Shown one piece after another: positions 26,089-34,595 of a stretch of 57,370 nt of DNA; position 1 is the stretch's first letter, and each line of letters begins with the position of its first letter. The position numbers were made by a program, and so were the translations under genes. Origin of the DNA: Pseudomonadota bacterium (GTDB lineage: Bacteria > Pseudomonadota > Gammaproteobacteria > Burkholderiales > Thiobacillaceae); NCBI GenBank assembly GCA_021826065.1, contig JAKADY010000014.1, forward strand, positions 1-57,370, written 5' to 3'. The notes under the pieces were generated by a model. That model made no database searches. It saw nothing but the letters and a program-made list of their open reading frames with translations, and was not told where the DNA came from.

Positions 26089-26093
26089 GCTAG
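25119..26093 (+). pseudogene. IS481-family transposase, frameshifted twice
   Basis: The start is the ATG at 25119 behind AAGGAGGG. The first 17 codons (M-L-V-R-L-H-K-K-A-R-T-T-P-A-I-R-A) end in TAA at 25170. The helix-turn-helix part (L-A-T-L-Y-G-I-S-R-S-T-V-R-K-W-K) continues in another frame up to about 25420. The catalytic part then returns to the first frame, with DDE residues in H-I-D-V-K-Y-L-P-Q, L-T-D-N-G-K-E-F and the Glu of N-G-M-V-E-R-F-N-G. Reading frames run 0, +2, 0, so two indels have occurred. The coding end lies 5 bases beyond the right terminal repeat. It is unlikely to be active without correction or frameshifting. Confidence 0.85.
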
Positions 26094-26115
26094 CAACTAA
26101 TGAATCAAACCGGGC

Positions 26116-26298
26116 CTAGAACGCAAGTGAGCGCTGAACAAATGTAAGCAAAATAATGAGCAGGGTGAGGGCTAAACCGCCCTTTAACACATACCCCGCC
26201 AACCTCAGCCAGCGGCGGTCGCGGCTCAGCGCATAGCCCAGCAGGGCGAAGATGACCGTGATCGCACAGGCGACGGCCAGGATGCGCAGGGCGAGCAT
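26116..26298 (-). CDS. Small two-helix membrane protein coupled to lpxC
   Basis: The 60-residue product has two hydrophobic helices (about 3-21 and 35-57) joined by a basic loop (S-R-D-R-R-W-L-R). Its ATG shares one base with the lpxC stop (TGATG), a tight coupling that supports it being real. The longer open frame upstream only overlaps lpxC. Small membrane ORFs of this kind follow lpxC in some betaproteobacteria. Function unknown. Confidence 0.6.
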   Translation of the reverse strand: MLALRILAVACAITVIFALLGYALSRDRRWLRLAGYVLKGGLALTLLIILLTFVQRSLAF

Positions 26299-27212
26299 CA
26301 GGCGGCCAGGGGCTGCAGGCGCAGGATGGCGGCGGGGGTACTGGCCTCGTCGGGGAAACTGGCCCACTCCCAGGCCGTGGCGTCGGCCAGCAGGGCGCGC
26401 AGGAGTTTGTTGTTGAGGCCGTGGCCGGACTTGTAGGCGGTGAAGGCGGCGAGCAGGGGATGCCCCGCCAGGTAGAGGTCGCCCACGGCATCCAACACCT
26501 TGTGCTTGACGAACTCGTCGGCGTATCTGAGGCCCCCCTCGTTGAGCACGCGGTAGTCATCCATCACCACCGCGTTGTCCAGCGTGCCGCCGCGCGCCAG
26601 CCCGGCGCTGCGCAAGGATTCCACGTCGCGCATGAAGCCGAAGGTGCGGGCGCGGCTGACCTCCTGCACATACGACTGGCGGGCGAGGTCTATGCTCACG
26701 GTCTGGCCCGAGCGGGCGAGCACCGGGTGCTCGAAGTCGATGCGGAAGCTCAGACGAAAGCCCTCGTACGGGGCGAGTTCGGCCCACTTGTCGCCCTCCT
26801 CCACCCGCACGGTCTTTTTCACGCGGATGTAGCGGCGGGCGGCGGCCTGCGCCTTAAGCCCTGCGGTCTGGATCAGAAAGACGAAGGGGGCGGCGGAGCC
26901 GTCCATGATCGGGACCTCGGGGCCGGTCAAGTCGACATAGACGTTGTCCACGCCGAGGCCGGCGAGCGCCGACATGAGGTGCTCCACGGTGGCGATCTTC
27001 ACCCCATCGCGCTCGATGGCCGAGCACAACCGGGTGTCGGTCACCCGTTCGGGGTCGACCGGGATATCCACCGGTGGTTCGACGTCCAGCCGCCGGAAGA
27101 CGATGCCGGTATCGGGTGGGGCCGGCCGCAGGGTCATCTCGACCTTGCAGCCGGTATGCAGCCCCACACCGGTGGCGCGGACGAGGGTCTTCAGCGTGTA
27201 TTGGGAAATCAT
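26298..27212 (-). CDS. lpxC: UDP-3-O-acyl-N-acetylglucosamine deacetylase LpxC
   Basis: The 304-residue product is the committed enzyme of lipid A synthesis, a zinc amidase of the cytoplasm. It begins [18 protein letters not shown]. It keeps V-E-H-L-M-S-A-L (Zn His) and H-K-V-L-D-A-V-G-D (Zn His and Asp), and ends with a G-H-x-L-N-N-K-type active-site stretch. I chose ATG 27212 with AAGGGAT close upstream; the extra 30 residues of the longer frame do not match the family. In related bacteria lpxC follows ftsZ and precedes DUF721-secA; here it is detached from the division cluster. Confidence 0.95.
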   Translation of the reverse strand: MISQYTLKTLVRATGVGLHTGCKVEMTLRPAPPDTGIVFRRLDVEPPVDIPVDPERVTDTRLCSAIERDGVKIATVEHLMSALAGLGVDNVYVDLTGPEVPIMDGSAAPFVFLIQTAGLKAQAAARRYIRVKKTVRVEEGDKWAELAPYEGFRLSFRIDFEHPVLARSGQTVSIDLARQSYVQEVSRARTFGFMRDVESLRSAGLARGGTLDNAVVMDDYRVLNEGGLRYADEFVKHKVLDAVGDLYLAGHPLLAAFTAYKSGHGLNNKLLRALLADATAWEWASFPDEASTPAAILRLQPLAA

Positions 27213-27300
27213 ATCCCTTATTGTAGTGGCTGGCTCACGACTGCACGCGACGTAGGCGGGGCCGGAACGCAAGCCGCTGTTGGTTTGTCGACGACAGGCC

Positions 27301-27389
27301 ACAGCCGATCGGCTGTTTGCGCCTTTGCTGCGAGGAAAGGCGCGGCCAGGTCGAGCCGCTGGGGATGGGTGGCCCCGTCATCGGGGCCA
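27301..27389. other. Three consecutive hairpins between lpxC and sat-cysC
   Basis: The 221-base gap holds no ORF I can support. It contains a 16-base perfect palindrome ACAGCCGATCGGCTGT (27301-27316), an 8-bp stem GCGCCTTT/AAAGGCGC (27319-27326 with 27336-27343), and an 8-bp stem TGGCCCCG/CGGGGCCA (27370-27377 with 27382-27389). None has a T-run. They may end the sat-cysC transcript or shape the lpxC leader. Confidence 0.45.
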
Positions 27390-27433
27390 GCCCTTCCAGC
27401 GGGTCGGGTGCGGTCCCTTCGGCGACCGCGACC

Positions 27434-29128
27434 TCAGCGCAGATAGCCCTCGTGCTCGAGCTTGAGCACCACCTTCTGCACCGCCTCCTCGACGCTATAC
27501 TGCGAGGTGTCGATGGCGAGCTCGGGCATCTCCGGCACCTCGTAAGGGTCGGACACGCCGGTGAATTCGGGGATCAGCCCGGCGCGGGCCTTGGCGTAGA
27601 GGCCCTTGCGGTCGCGCGCCTCGCACACCTCGATGGGGGTGGAGACGTGTACCTCGATGAAGCCGCCCCAGGGCTCGATCATGGCGCGCACGTCGCGGCG
27701 GGTGGCGCGGTAGGGGGCGATGGGGGCGCAGATGGCCACCCCGCCGTTCTTGGTGATCTCGCTGGCGACGAAGCCGATGCGGCGGATGTTGATGTCGCGG
27801 TGTTCGCGCGAGAAGCCGAGCTCACTGGAGAGGTGCTTGCGCACGATGTCGCCGTCGAGCAGGGTGACGCGGCGGTCGCCCAGCTCCATGAGCTTGACGG
27901 CGAGCGCGCGGGCGATGGTGGACTTGCCGGCGCCAGAGAGCCCCGTGAAGAACACGGTGAAGCCCTGCCGGTGGCGCGGCGGGTAGGCGCGGCGCAGCTC
28001 CGCCACCACCTCCGGATAGGCATACCACTCGGGTACGCGCAGGTCGTGCATGAGCCGCCGGCGCAGCTCGGCATCGGTCATGTTCAGGCCGCGCACCCCC
28101 TCGGGCAGGGCGTCCTCAGTGAGATAGGTGTCCTGGTCCTCGACGTAGAGCAGGCGGGGAAAGGGGACCAGCTCCACCCCCACGGCCTCCCTGAGCCGCG
28201 CCTGCTGTCCAGGGTCGAGACCGAGGGCATCGACACCGCGCCGCTGCGAGCCGTTGGCCGCGCTCTCACCGCCGACGACCAGATGGGTGCAGCCGTAGTT
28301 GCGCGCGACGACGGCCTTGTAAGCGACCGAGCGGGGGCCCGTGGCACTCGCCAGCAGGGGGCTGACCGCCATCATGGTGGTGGTGGCGGGGAAGCGGGGG
28401 AGCATGGCCTGACAGGCGCGCAGCCGGGTGAAGTGCAAAGGGTCGTGCACCGGATCGGCGCCGCCGGCCACGTGGATGAAGAGATTGGCCTCGCGCTCGG
28501 CAGCGGCGCGCAGGTAGAACTCGTAGTGCGGGCGGTGCATGGCCTGGGTGGGCATCACCGCCAGCACCCGGCGCCAGCCGCGGCGCGCGAACTGGGCGCG
28601 GGTCTCGGCCGGGGTCAAGCGCAGGGTGAGGAAGTCGTGCCGCGGTGGCAGGCTCACGCCCTCGACCCGGCCGGCGAGATAGACCTGGCCTGGGGCCGCC
28701 GTGGGCTGGTCGAGCGGCAGCCCGGATTCGGCCGCGAGCTGTGCCTCACGCTCGGGGTCGGCGGGCCAGACCTCGGTTACGTGCAGCAGGGCCGGCATGA
28801 AGCCCTCGGCATCGCGCAGGGCCACGGTCTTGCCGGGCTCGATGCCCTGGGCCTGTTTGGCCGGGACGGCGAGCACGTTGGGCCAGGGCCAGTAGCGGCC
28901 GTCGCTGAGTTCCAGGCGGGAGAGGACCCGGTCGTAGTCGGCCCGGCCCAGGTAGCCGGTCAGCGGCGCCAGCGCCCCGGTGAGCAACAGCTCCAGGTCG
29001 CAGATCTGGCGCCAGTCGAGGTCAATGGAGGGGTAGTCGCGCGCGGCCTGACGGATGGCCTGGGCGCGGTAGGCGTCGACCAGCAGCATGGGCAGCTCGC
29101 CGCCGTAGGGGGGGATCAGGTTTTGCAT
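27434..29128 (-). CDS. Sulfate adenylyltransferase-adenylylsulfate kinase fusion with degenerate sulfurylase site
   Basis: The 564-residue product has an ATP-sulfurylase-like domain (about 1-385) fused to an APS kinase domain (about 390-564). The kinase looks intact: P-loop G-L-S-G-A-G-K-S-T (396-404), D-G-D, F-S-R-E-H-R-D-I-N-I-R-R and A-P-I-A-P-Y. In the sulfurylase half the usual Q-x-R-N-P-x-H-x-x-H reads M-P-T-Q-A-M-H-R-P-H (192-201), and the usual G-R-D-H-A reads G-G-E-S-A (286-290), so several ATP/sulfate-binding residues are missing. The kinase would make PAPS for sulfation. Activity of the first domain is doubtful. It starts 5 bases after the DHH gene stop, hence one operon. Confidence 0.85.
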   Translation of the reverse strand: MQNLIPPYGGELPMLLVDAYRAQAIRQAARDYPSIDLDWRQICDLELLLTGALAPLTGYLGRADYDRVLSRLELSDGRYWPWPNVLAVPAKQAQGIEPGKTVALRDAEGFMPALLHVTEVWPADPEREAQLAAESGLPLDQPTAAPGQVYLAGRVEGVSLPPRHDFLTLRLTPAETRAQFARRGWRRVLAVMPTQAMHRPHYEFYLRAAAEREANLFIHVAGGADPVHDPLHFTRLRACQAMLPRFPATTTMMAVSPLLASATGPRSVAYKAVVARNYGCTHLVVGGESAANGSQRRGVDALGLDPGQQARLREAVGVELVPFPRLLYVEDQDTYLTEDALPEGVRGLNMTDAELRRRLMHDLRVPEWYAYPEVVAELRRAYPPRHRQGFTVFFTGLSGAGKSTIARALAVKLMELGDRRVTLLDGDIVRKHLSSELGFSREHRDINIRRIGFVASEITKNGGVAICAPIAPYRATRRDVRAMIEPWGGFIEVHVSTPIEVCEARDRKGLYAKARAGLIPEFTGVSDPYEVPEMPELAIDTSQYSVEEAVQKVVLKLEHEGYLR

Positions 29129-29133
29129 GGGTT

Positions 29134-30090
29134 TCAGCCCGGGTAGGTTGCGAAAAAGGCGGAGACGAAGTCCTGCAGCCGCGCTTCGGGCAGGGCGTTG
29201 ATGCCGGCGGCCGCCTTACGGCCGCCGCCCGTCTCGAATTGGCTGCACAGGGTGTCGGCGCCGCTGCGGTTGGCCAAGGGCGCGCGCACACTGACCACGT
29301 AATGGCCCCTGGACGAGCGGGTGAGCAGGGCATGGGCCCGCTGGGGGTGGGCCTGTGCCAGTTCGTTGGCGAAGACGCCGGAGACGCGGCGCGCCCAGGC
29401 GGCGTCGGGGAGGATGTAGACCGCCCCACCGGCGCGCGCCTCGGTCGGCTGGATGGCGCGTGCCGCGGCCATGTCGGCGGCATAGCCCTCGCGCAGCCGC
29501 ACGAACTCGGGCGCCGCGTGGATGAAGCCGAAGGGGTCGGTGTAGGTGTGCAGTCGCCGGAAGAGGTCGTCCGGCGGATAATAGAGGTCGTCCACCGTCT
29601 CGCCGTAGGCGTTGTAGTTGAGGCACTCGCCCAGCTCGCGCAGGGCCTCGAGCCTGTCCTCGCTCAGACCCAGGGGCGCTGCGGCCCGCCGCGCCGACTC
29701 GTGCAGGTTGTCGCCGAAGGCCGCCACCACCGCCCAGGCGCGATGGCGTCCGCCCAGGTAACGGTCCACGATCAGACTGGTGCAGACTAGGGGCTCGGTG
29801 TCGATGTGGGCCTCGAACAACGGGTGGACGGGCAGCTCGCCGGGGTTGTGGTGGTCGAACCAGCGCACGCGCACCCCTGCATCCAGCAGGGCCCTGAGCG
29901 GTGCGGCGTTCTTCTCCACGGCGATGTCCAGGGCGGTGACGCTGTCGCCCGGTTGTGCATCGATGCGCTTGAGCAGGGCGATGTCGCGTTTGACACCGGT
30001 GACGAGCTGGCTCTCCGCCGGCTCCGCCAGGCGTAGCTGGTGCAGGGCGCAGAGCCCGTCGGCGTCACCGTTGAAGGCGTCGAAAAGCAT
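29134..30090 (-). CDS. DHH-family phosphoesterase
   Basis: The 318-residue product has a DHH domain with motif I F-N-G-D-A-D-G (metal Asp residues), a D-I-A-V segment, and the signature W-F-D-H-H-N-P near residue 80. The C-terminal DHHA1 domain ends with G-G-G-R-K-A-A-A-G. I chose ATG 30090 with CCGGAG upstream; the longer frame runs into the divergent VanZ promoter region. The relatives split nanoRNA, cyclic dinucleotides or 3'-phosphoadenosine 5'-phosphate. Being first in an operon with an APS kinase suggests PAP recycling, but this is inference. Confidence 0.75.
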   Translation of the reverse strand: MLFDAFNGDADGLCALHQLRLAEPAESQLVTGVKRDIALLKRIDAQPGDSVTALDIAVEKNAAPLRALLDAGVRVRWFDHHNPGELPVHPLFEAHIDTEPLVCTSLIVDRYLGGRHRAWAVVAAFGDNLHESARRAAAPLGLSEDRLEALRELGECLNYNAYGETVDDLYYPPDDLFRRLHTYTDPFGFIHAAPEFVRLREGYAADMAAARAIQPTEARAGGAVYILPDAAWARRVSGVFANELAQAHPQRAHALLTRSSRGHYVVSVRAPLANRSGADTLCSQFETGGGRKAAAGINALPEARLQDFVSAFFATYPG

Positions 30091-30150
30091 GGTGCACTCC
30101 GGGGAAAACAGTAAGCTTGTCGTCAGGGTATATCGGCAGACGCGCGTCGA

Positions 30151-31209
30151 ATGTTCAATCCAATCCGCCTCCCTTCCTGGCTGCCGCTGGCGGTCTACCT
30201 CGCCCTGGTCGTCGTCAGCAGCCTGCACCCCTTTGCCGGCTGGGCCTCACCGGCGCAGTGGTCACTGCAGTTTATCACGGCGCCATTGCCGCCCTTCATC
30301 ACCCGCACCGATCTCACCACCAACTTTCTGGTCTATCTGCCGCTGGGCTACCTGCTGGCCCTGCGCCTGTCCCAGCCCCGGCGGCGGGGACGAGCCGTGT
30401 TGCTCACCACCCTGGCCGGCCTGGGCTTGAGCCTCGGCCTGGAGAGCCTGCAACAGCTCATCCCTGGACGCATCGCCTCCAACCTCGACGCCGCCCTCAA
30501 CACCCTGGGCACCCTCACCGGGGCCCTGCTCACCCTGCACCACGGCCGCCTGCTGCGCGCCAGCCGTCGTGCCTGGCGTTGGCGCCAGGACTGGTTCCGG
30601 CCGGGCTGGGCGGTGGATGTGGGGATCGCGCTCGTCTTTGCCTGGGGGTTGGCCCAATTCGCCCTGCTGCCGGTACCCGGCGCCGGCTGGCTGGAGCTGC
30701 ACCTGCGCCCTTTCGACACCGCCCCCGGCGGCCTGGATCAGCTCAACCTCGCCTGGTTTGCCGCCGTCGCCCTGGAAATGGCGGCGCTGGGGGCGTTCAC
30801 CGCCTGCCTGCTGCGGCCGGGGCGCTATGTGAGCGCCCTGGTGCTACTGTTCCTGCTCGCCTTCGCCGTCAAGCTGCTGGCGGCCACCTTCCTGCTTAAG
30901 CTCAAGGTGGTGGGGGGTGTGCTCTCGCTGGAGACCCTGGCCGCCTTCCTGCTCGCGTTTTGGCTCCTGCTCACGCCCTGGGTGTCGCGGCACCGGCCGC
31001 TCGCCGCCTTCGGCCTGCTCACCGCCATCCTGCTGCTGCGCCTCGCGCTGGGTGGCCATCTGCTGCTGCCCAAGGCGAGCCTGCTCAACATCGTCGGGCT
31101 GGCGAAGGCGGCCGCGGCGTTTTGGCCCTGGCTTGCGATCCTGACCCTGGTTGTTCTGGGGCTTCTGCCACATGCCCGCCCAAGCAAGGATCTCACGGGA
31201 GCTCGGTGA
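30151..31209 (+). CDS. VanZ-like membrane protein
   Basis: The 352-residue product has about ten hydrophobic helices. The N-terminal third is VanZ-like: S-L-H-P-F first, then D-L-T-T-N-F-L-V-Y-L-P-L-G-Y near residue 50, then L-G-L-E-S-L-Q-Q-L-I-P-G-R with N-L-D-A-A-L-N-T-L-G-T. This is the family order of N-x-x-x-Y-x-P-L-G, E-x-x-Q and D-x-x-x-N. The remaining helices show no family I recognise. It precedes the giant VanZ/ligase gene by 56 bases on the same strand. VanZ-like proteins occur repeatedly in exosortase-linked polysaccharide loci. Confidence 0.8.
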   Translation: MFNPIRLPSWLPLAVYLALVVVSSLHPFAGWASPAQWSLQFITAPLPPFITRTDLTTNFLVYLPLGYLLALRLSQPRRRGRAVLLTTLAGLGLSLGLESLQQLIPGRIASNLDAALNTLGTLTGALLTLHHGRLLRASRRAWRWRQDWFRPGWAVDVGIALVFAWGLAQFALLPVPGAGWLELHLRPFDTAPGGLDQLNLAWFAAVALEMAALGAFTACLLRPGRYVSALVLLFLLAFAVKLLAATFLLKLKVVGGVLSLETLAAFLLAFWLLLTPWVSRHRPLAAFGLLTAILLLRLALGGHLLLPKASLLNIVGLAKAAAAFWPWLAILTLVVLGLLPHARPSKDLTGAR

Positions 31210-31265
31210 CATCCGAGAGGTATGATGGCCCTCAGGATTTACGATAGCCCATCAGACAGCCGCGT

Positions 31266-34200
31266 GTGACTGCCCATTCTGCCCAACACCCTGCACATCG
31301 ACCGCCGCTCGTCCCAATGTGGCTGCTGTACCTGGGGTTTGTGGTCTATGGCAGCCTCGTACCCCTCAATTATCAGCCGCGTCCCTTGGACGAGGCCTGG
31401 CTGCTCTTCCAGAACATCCGTCTGTTGGACGTCGGTGCCCAAGGGCGGGCGGACTGGATCGCCAACGGTGTCCTCTATCTCCCGCTGGCCTTTCTGACGG
31501 CCCAGGTGTTCGGGAGCCGGCACACCCCGCCGCCGCCCCTCGCCCTTGGCGCTGCTTACCTGTTTTGTCTTGCTGTTGCGGTGGGTGTGGAATTCCTGCA
31601 ACTGCACTTCCCGCCACGGACGGTCTCGCTCAACGACCTCGTCGCCGAAGCCATCGGCGGGCTGTTGGGCGTGAGTCTGGCCGCCGTCTGGGGTGAGCGG
31701 TTCCGGCGCTTGCTCACGGCGATGGCCGGTGACCTGGCCCAGCTACCGATCCATCTACTAAAGGCCTATGCCCTCGCCTATCTGGCCTTCAGCCTGTTCC
31801 CCTACGACTTCATGGCCTCGTCTGCAGAGTTGGCGGACAAGATGCGCTCTGGGGCCTGGGGTAGCTTCCTCGCTCCCGTCGTCTGGCAGGGGCCAGCGGC
31901 GTCCACGCTGGCGAAACTCGCCGGCGAGGGACTCGGCGTGCTGCCACTGGGTTACCTTGCCGCATACCCACGCCGTGGGCGGCGGCGCCACACCGTCCTG
32001 GGGGTGCTCGGCATGGGCGCTGCCCTGGGCCTGGTGATCGAGCTGGTGCAGTTCTTCATCGTCTCCGGGGTCAGCCAGGGTGTGTCGGTCCTGACCCGGG
32101 CCACAGGATTCGCCGCCGGTGCGTGGTTGGCGCAAGGCGGGGGCGGGTTGAACCCTATGCAGCTGGCAGTTCTCGTGCGGCGCTGGCTTCTGCCCCTGGG
32201 CATGCTCTATATGCTCTTGCTGGGCGCGGTCAACGGCTGGTTCGAGCGGCGCTGGCTGGACTGGACCCAGGCCCAGCAGACGCTCGATGGGCTGCGCTTT
32301 CTGCCCTTTTACTACCACTACTACACCACCGAGCAAGCCGCGCTGCTGAGCCTGATGGCGGTCGCCCTGATGTATGCCCCCATAGGCCTGGCCACCTGGG
32401 CGACCTGGACGGCCCCCGTGCTGGCATTGGTGCTGGGTGCCCTTGTGGCAAGCCTGGTCGAGACGAGCAAGCTGTTCCTGGAGGGTCTGCGTCCGGACCC
32501 GACCAACGTCCTCCTGGGGGGGCTCGCGGCCTGGGCTGCCGCCCATCTCGCCAGGCGGCTTGCACGGGCCGTGCAAGCCGAGCGAGCCGCAGACCGCGTT
32601 AGTCACAATGAGGCTGAGGACCCACCCACTTTCTCCAAGCCAAACCCGCAGATCCAGCCGTCTGAGAGGCCGGCACCGACGGGGCTCAGTCTACGCAGAC
32701 CCACCTGGTTGGGGTATGCCCTGATGGCATCGGGGTTGGGTGCCGCCGCCTGGGGGGTGTTGGACTTCCCCGTATTGTCGGTGCTACTGGGTCTGCTGCT
32801 CGCCATCTATGCGGCAGCCTTGTGGTATCGCCCACAGGCCATGCTGATCGTCGTGCCGGCCGCCCTGCCCTTGCTCGATCTGGCACCGTGGAGCTGGCGT
32901 TTCTTCTTCGACGAATTCGATCTGCTCCTCCTGGTGACCGTGGCGGTCGGCTATGCACGACTGCCACCTCCCTCGCGCCGGTTGCCACGCGATCCCTGGC
33001 TGCAAATGGCTGTTGGGCTTTTAGTGCTGACCTACGCGATCGCCACATGGCGTGGGCTCACCCCCTGGCAGCCGCCCGATCTGAACGCCTTCAGTCACTA
33101 TTACAGCCCCTACAACGCCCTGCGCATCGCCAAGGGTGTGCTATGGGCGCTGCTTTTGTTCGGACTCTACCGGCGTCTGCAAGGTCGTCTGGAGGGGTTG
33201 GCGGATCGTTTCGCCTTGGGCATGACACTGGGCCTGGCGGGCACGGTGCTCGTGGTCCTGTGGGAGCGCCTAGCCTTTCCAGGGCTGCTCGATTTCGACG
33301 ATGCCTACCGCGTCACCGGCCCGTTCGCGCAGATGCACGTGGGCACGGCCGATCTCGAGGCCTATCTGACCATGGCCGTACCCTTTTTGCTCTATCTGAC
33401 GTTCACCCGCAGCGGCTGGCAGGCCAAGGCGACCGGCGCGCTGCTCCTCCTTGGGGCCACCTATGCCGTGATGGTGAGTTTCGCACGCATCGGTTTTGTC
33501 GCCTATGCAGTGGCTGTCGTTCTGAGCCTGCTGGCTCTGATCATTGCCCGTACACGCCGTGGCGGGCGTGGCACTCTCGAGGGCGGGGTTTGGGCCATCA
33601 GCATCCTCGCCCTGGCCGCAGTGGTGGCGCTCCCCATCGTCCTGGGGCCATTCGCCCAGCAGCGCCTGGCCCGGGCCGAGGCCGACCTGGACAGGCGGAT
33701 CGCGCATTGGGAGAAGGTGCTGGCCATGCGCGACCCTGGCTGGACGACCACCTTGTTCGGCATGGGGCTGGGCAGCTACCCGCGCACCCACTACCTGCGC
33801 GCGCCGGAGGAACGGGCGGCCAGCTATCAGCTGCTGCATGAGGGCGGAGAAAGCTACCTCAGCCTGACACCCGGGAGCCCGGTCTATATCGAGCAATTCG
33901 TGCAGGTGCAGCCCGACACACAATACCGGCTCGACTTGCGTCTACGCGGCCAACAGCTTGCGGTGTTGACGGTTGCGCTGTGCGAGAAGTGGCTGCTCAC
34001 TTCGGCGCGCTGCGTGTTCAAACGGGTGGGCGCCACAGCCGATGGACAATGGACCGAAGTAAAGGATGTACGCCTCAATTCGGGCGAGCTCGGCGCCACC
34101 CCGTGGTATGCCCACCGGCCTGTCAAACTCTCCCTCTACAATGTCGGACCCGGCGTTGTGGATGTCGATCGTATCAATCTGCGCTCGCAACAGGGAGAAT

Positions 34201-34550
34201 CGCTGATTGAAAACAGTGGTTTCGGGCAAGGGCTCGACCACTGGTTCTTCAGCGCCGACGCCGGCCAGCCCTGGGATATCTCCAGCCTGCCGATCTCGGT
34301 GCTATTCGAGCTGGGCTGGCTGGGAGTCATCGCCTGGGCTGGATTCTTGGGCCTAGCCATGGTGCACGGTGCCCATGCCCTGTGGCAGGGCCTAACGAAG
34401 ACCGCCGCCCCTTGGGCGGCGGTGATCGGCTTTATGGTGTTGGGCACGCTGCACGGATTGATCCAGAGCCCACGCATCCTGCTGTTGGGGGTGTTGCTCG
34501 CAACAATTGCGGCGATGCGTGTGGGACCAGCCGAGCACCGGACGACCTGA
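31266..34550 (+). CDS. Triple VanZ-O-antigen ligase/polymerase fusion with an extracytoplasmic jelly-roll insert
   Basis: The 1094-residue membrane protein starts with three successive VanZ-like modules (about 18-140, 155-295, 305-425). Each keeps part of the E-x-x-Q/D-x-x-x-N pattern, for example V-E-F-L-Q, I-E-L-V-Q-F-F and V-E-T-S-K-L-F. A linker (about 430-475) leads into a Wzy/WaaL-like ligase with many helices and a signature G-M-G-L-G-S-Y-P-R near 832. A soluble beta-rich domain (about 850-1000) resembles a carbohydrate-binding jelly roll and holds C-E-K-W. Two or three closing helices follow. The start is GTG; an ATG at 31317 is an alternative. It probably polymerises or transfers surface glycan at the periplasmic face. 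Confidence 0.75.
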   Translation: MTAHSAQHPAHRPPLVPMWLLYLGFVVYGSLVPLNYQPRPLDEAWLLFQNIRLLDVGAQGRADWIANGVLYLPLAFLTAQVFGSRHTPPPPLALGAAYLFCLAVAVGVEFLQLHFPPRTVSLNDLVAEAIGGLLGVSLAAVWGERFRRLLTAMAGDLAQLPIHLLKAYALAYLAFSLFPYDFMASSAELADKMRSGAWGSFLAPVVWQGPAASTLAKLAGEGLGVLPLGYLAAYPRRGRRRHTVLGVLGMGAALGLVIELVQFFIVSGVSQGVSVLTRATGFAAGAWLAQGGGGLNPMQLAVLVRRWLLPLGMLYMLLLGAVNGWFERRWLDWTQAQQTLDGLRFLPFYYHYYTTEQAALLSLMAVALMYAPIGLATWATWTAPVLALVLGALVASLVETSKLFLEGLRPDPTNVLLGGLAAWAAAHLARRLARAVQAERAADRVSHNEAEDPPTFSKPNPQIQPSERPAPTGLSLRRPTWLGYALMASGLGAAAWGVLDFPVLSVLLGLLLAIYAAALWYRPQAMLIVVPAALPLLDLAPWSWRFFFDEFDLLLLVTVAVGYARLPPPSRRLPRDPWLQMAVGLLVLTYAIATWRGLTPWQPPDLNAFSHYYSPYNALRIAKGVLWALLLFGLYRRLQGRLEGLADRFALGMTLGLAGTVLVVLWERLAFPGLLDFDDAYRVTGPFAQMHVGTADLEAYLTMAVPFLLYLTFTRSGWQAKATGALLLLGATYAVMVSFARIGFVAYAVAVVLSLLALIIARTRRGGRGTLEGGVWAISILALAAVVALPIVLGPFAQQRLARAEADLDRRIAHWEKVLAMRDPGWTTTLFGMGLGSYPRTHYLRAPEERAASYQLLHEGGESYLSLTPGSPVYIEQFVQVQPDTQYRLDLRLRGQQLAVLTVALCEKWLLTSARCVFKRVGATADGQWTEVKDVRLNSGELGATPWYAHRPVKLSLYNVGPGVVDVDRINLRSQQGESLIENSGFGQGLDHWFFSADAGQPWDISSLPISVLFELGWLGVIAWAGFLGLAMVHGAHALWQGLTKTAAPWAAVIGFMVLGTLHGLIQSPRILLLGVLLATIAAMRVGPAEHRTT

Positions 34551-34595
34551 CACCCCCTGTGCGGCTAGGACCCCCTGCGATGGCGAAGGTGTGGA

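Noticed and set aside
24936-26100. Target-site duplication around the IS481 element
   Set aside because: The flanks (CCTAAGAG and GCTAGCAA) share no direct repeat.
27301-27389. Rho-independent terminators between lpxC and sat-cysC
   Set aside because: All three stems lack a T-run in either direction, so they are recorded only as hairpins.
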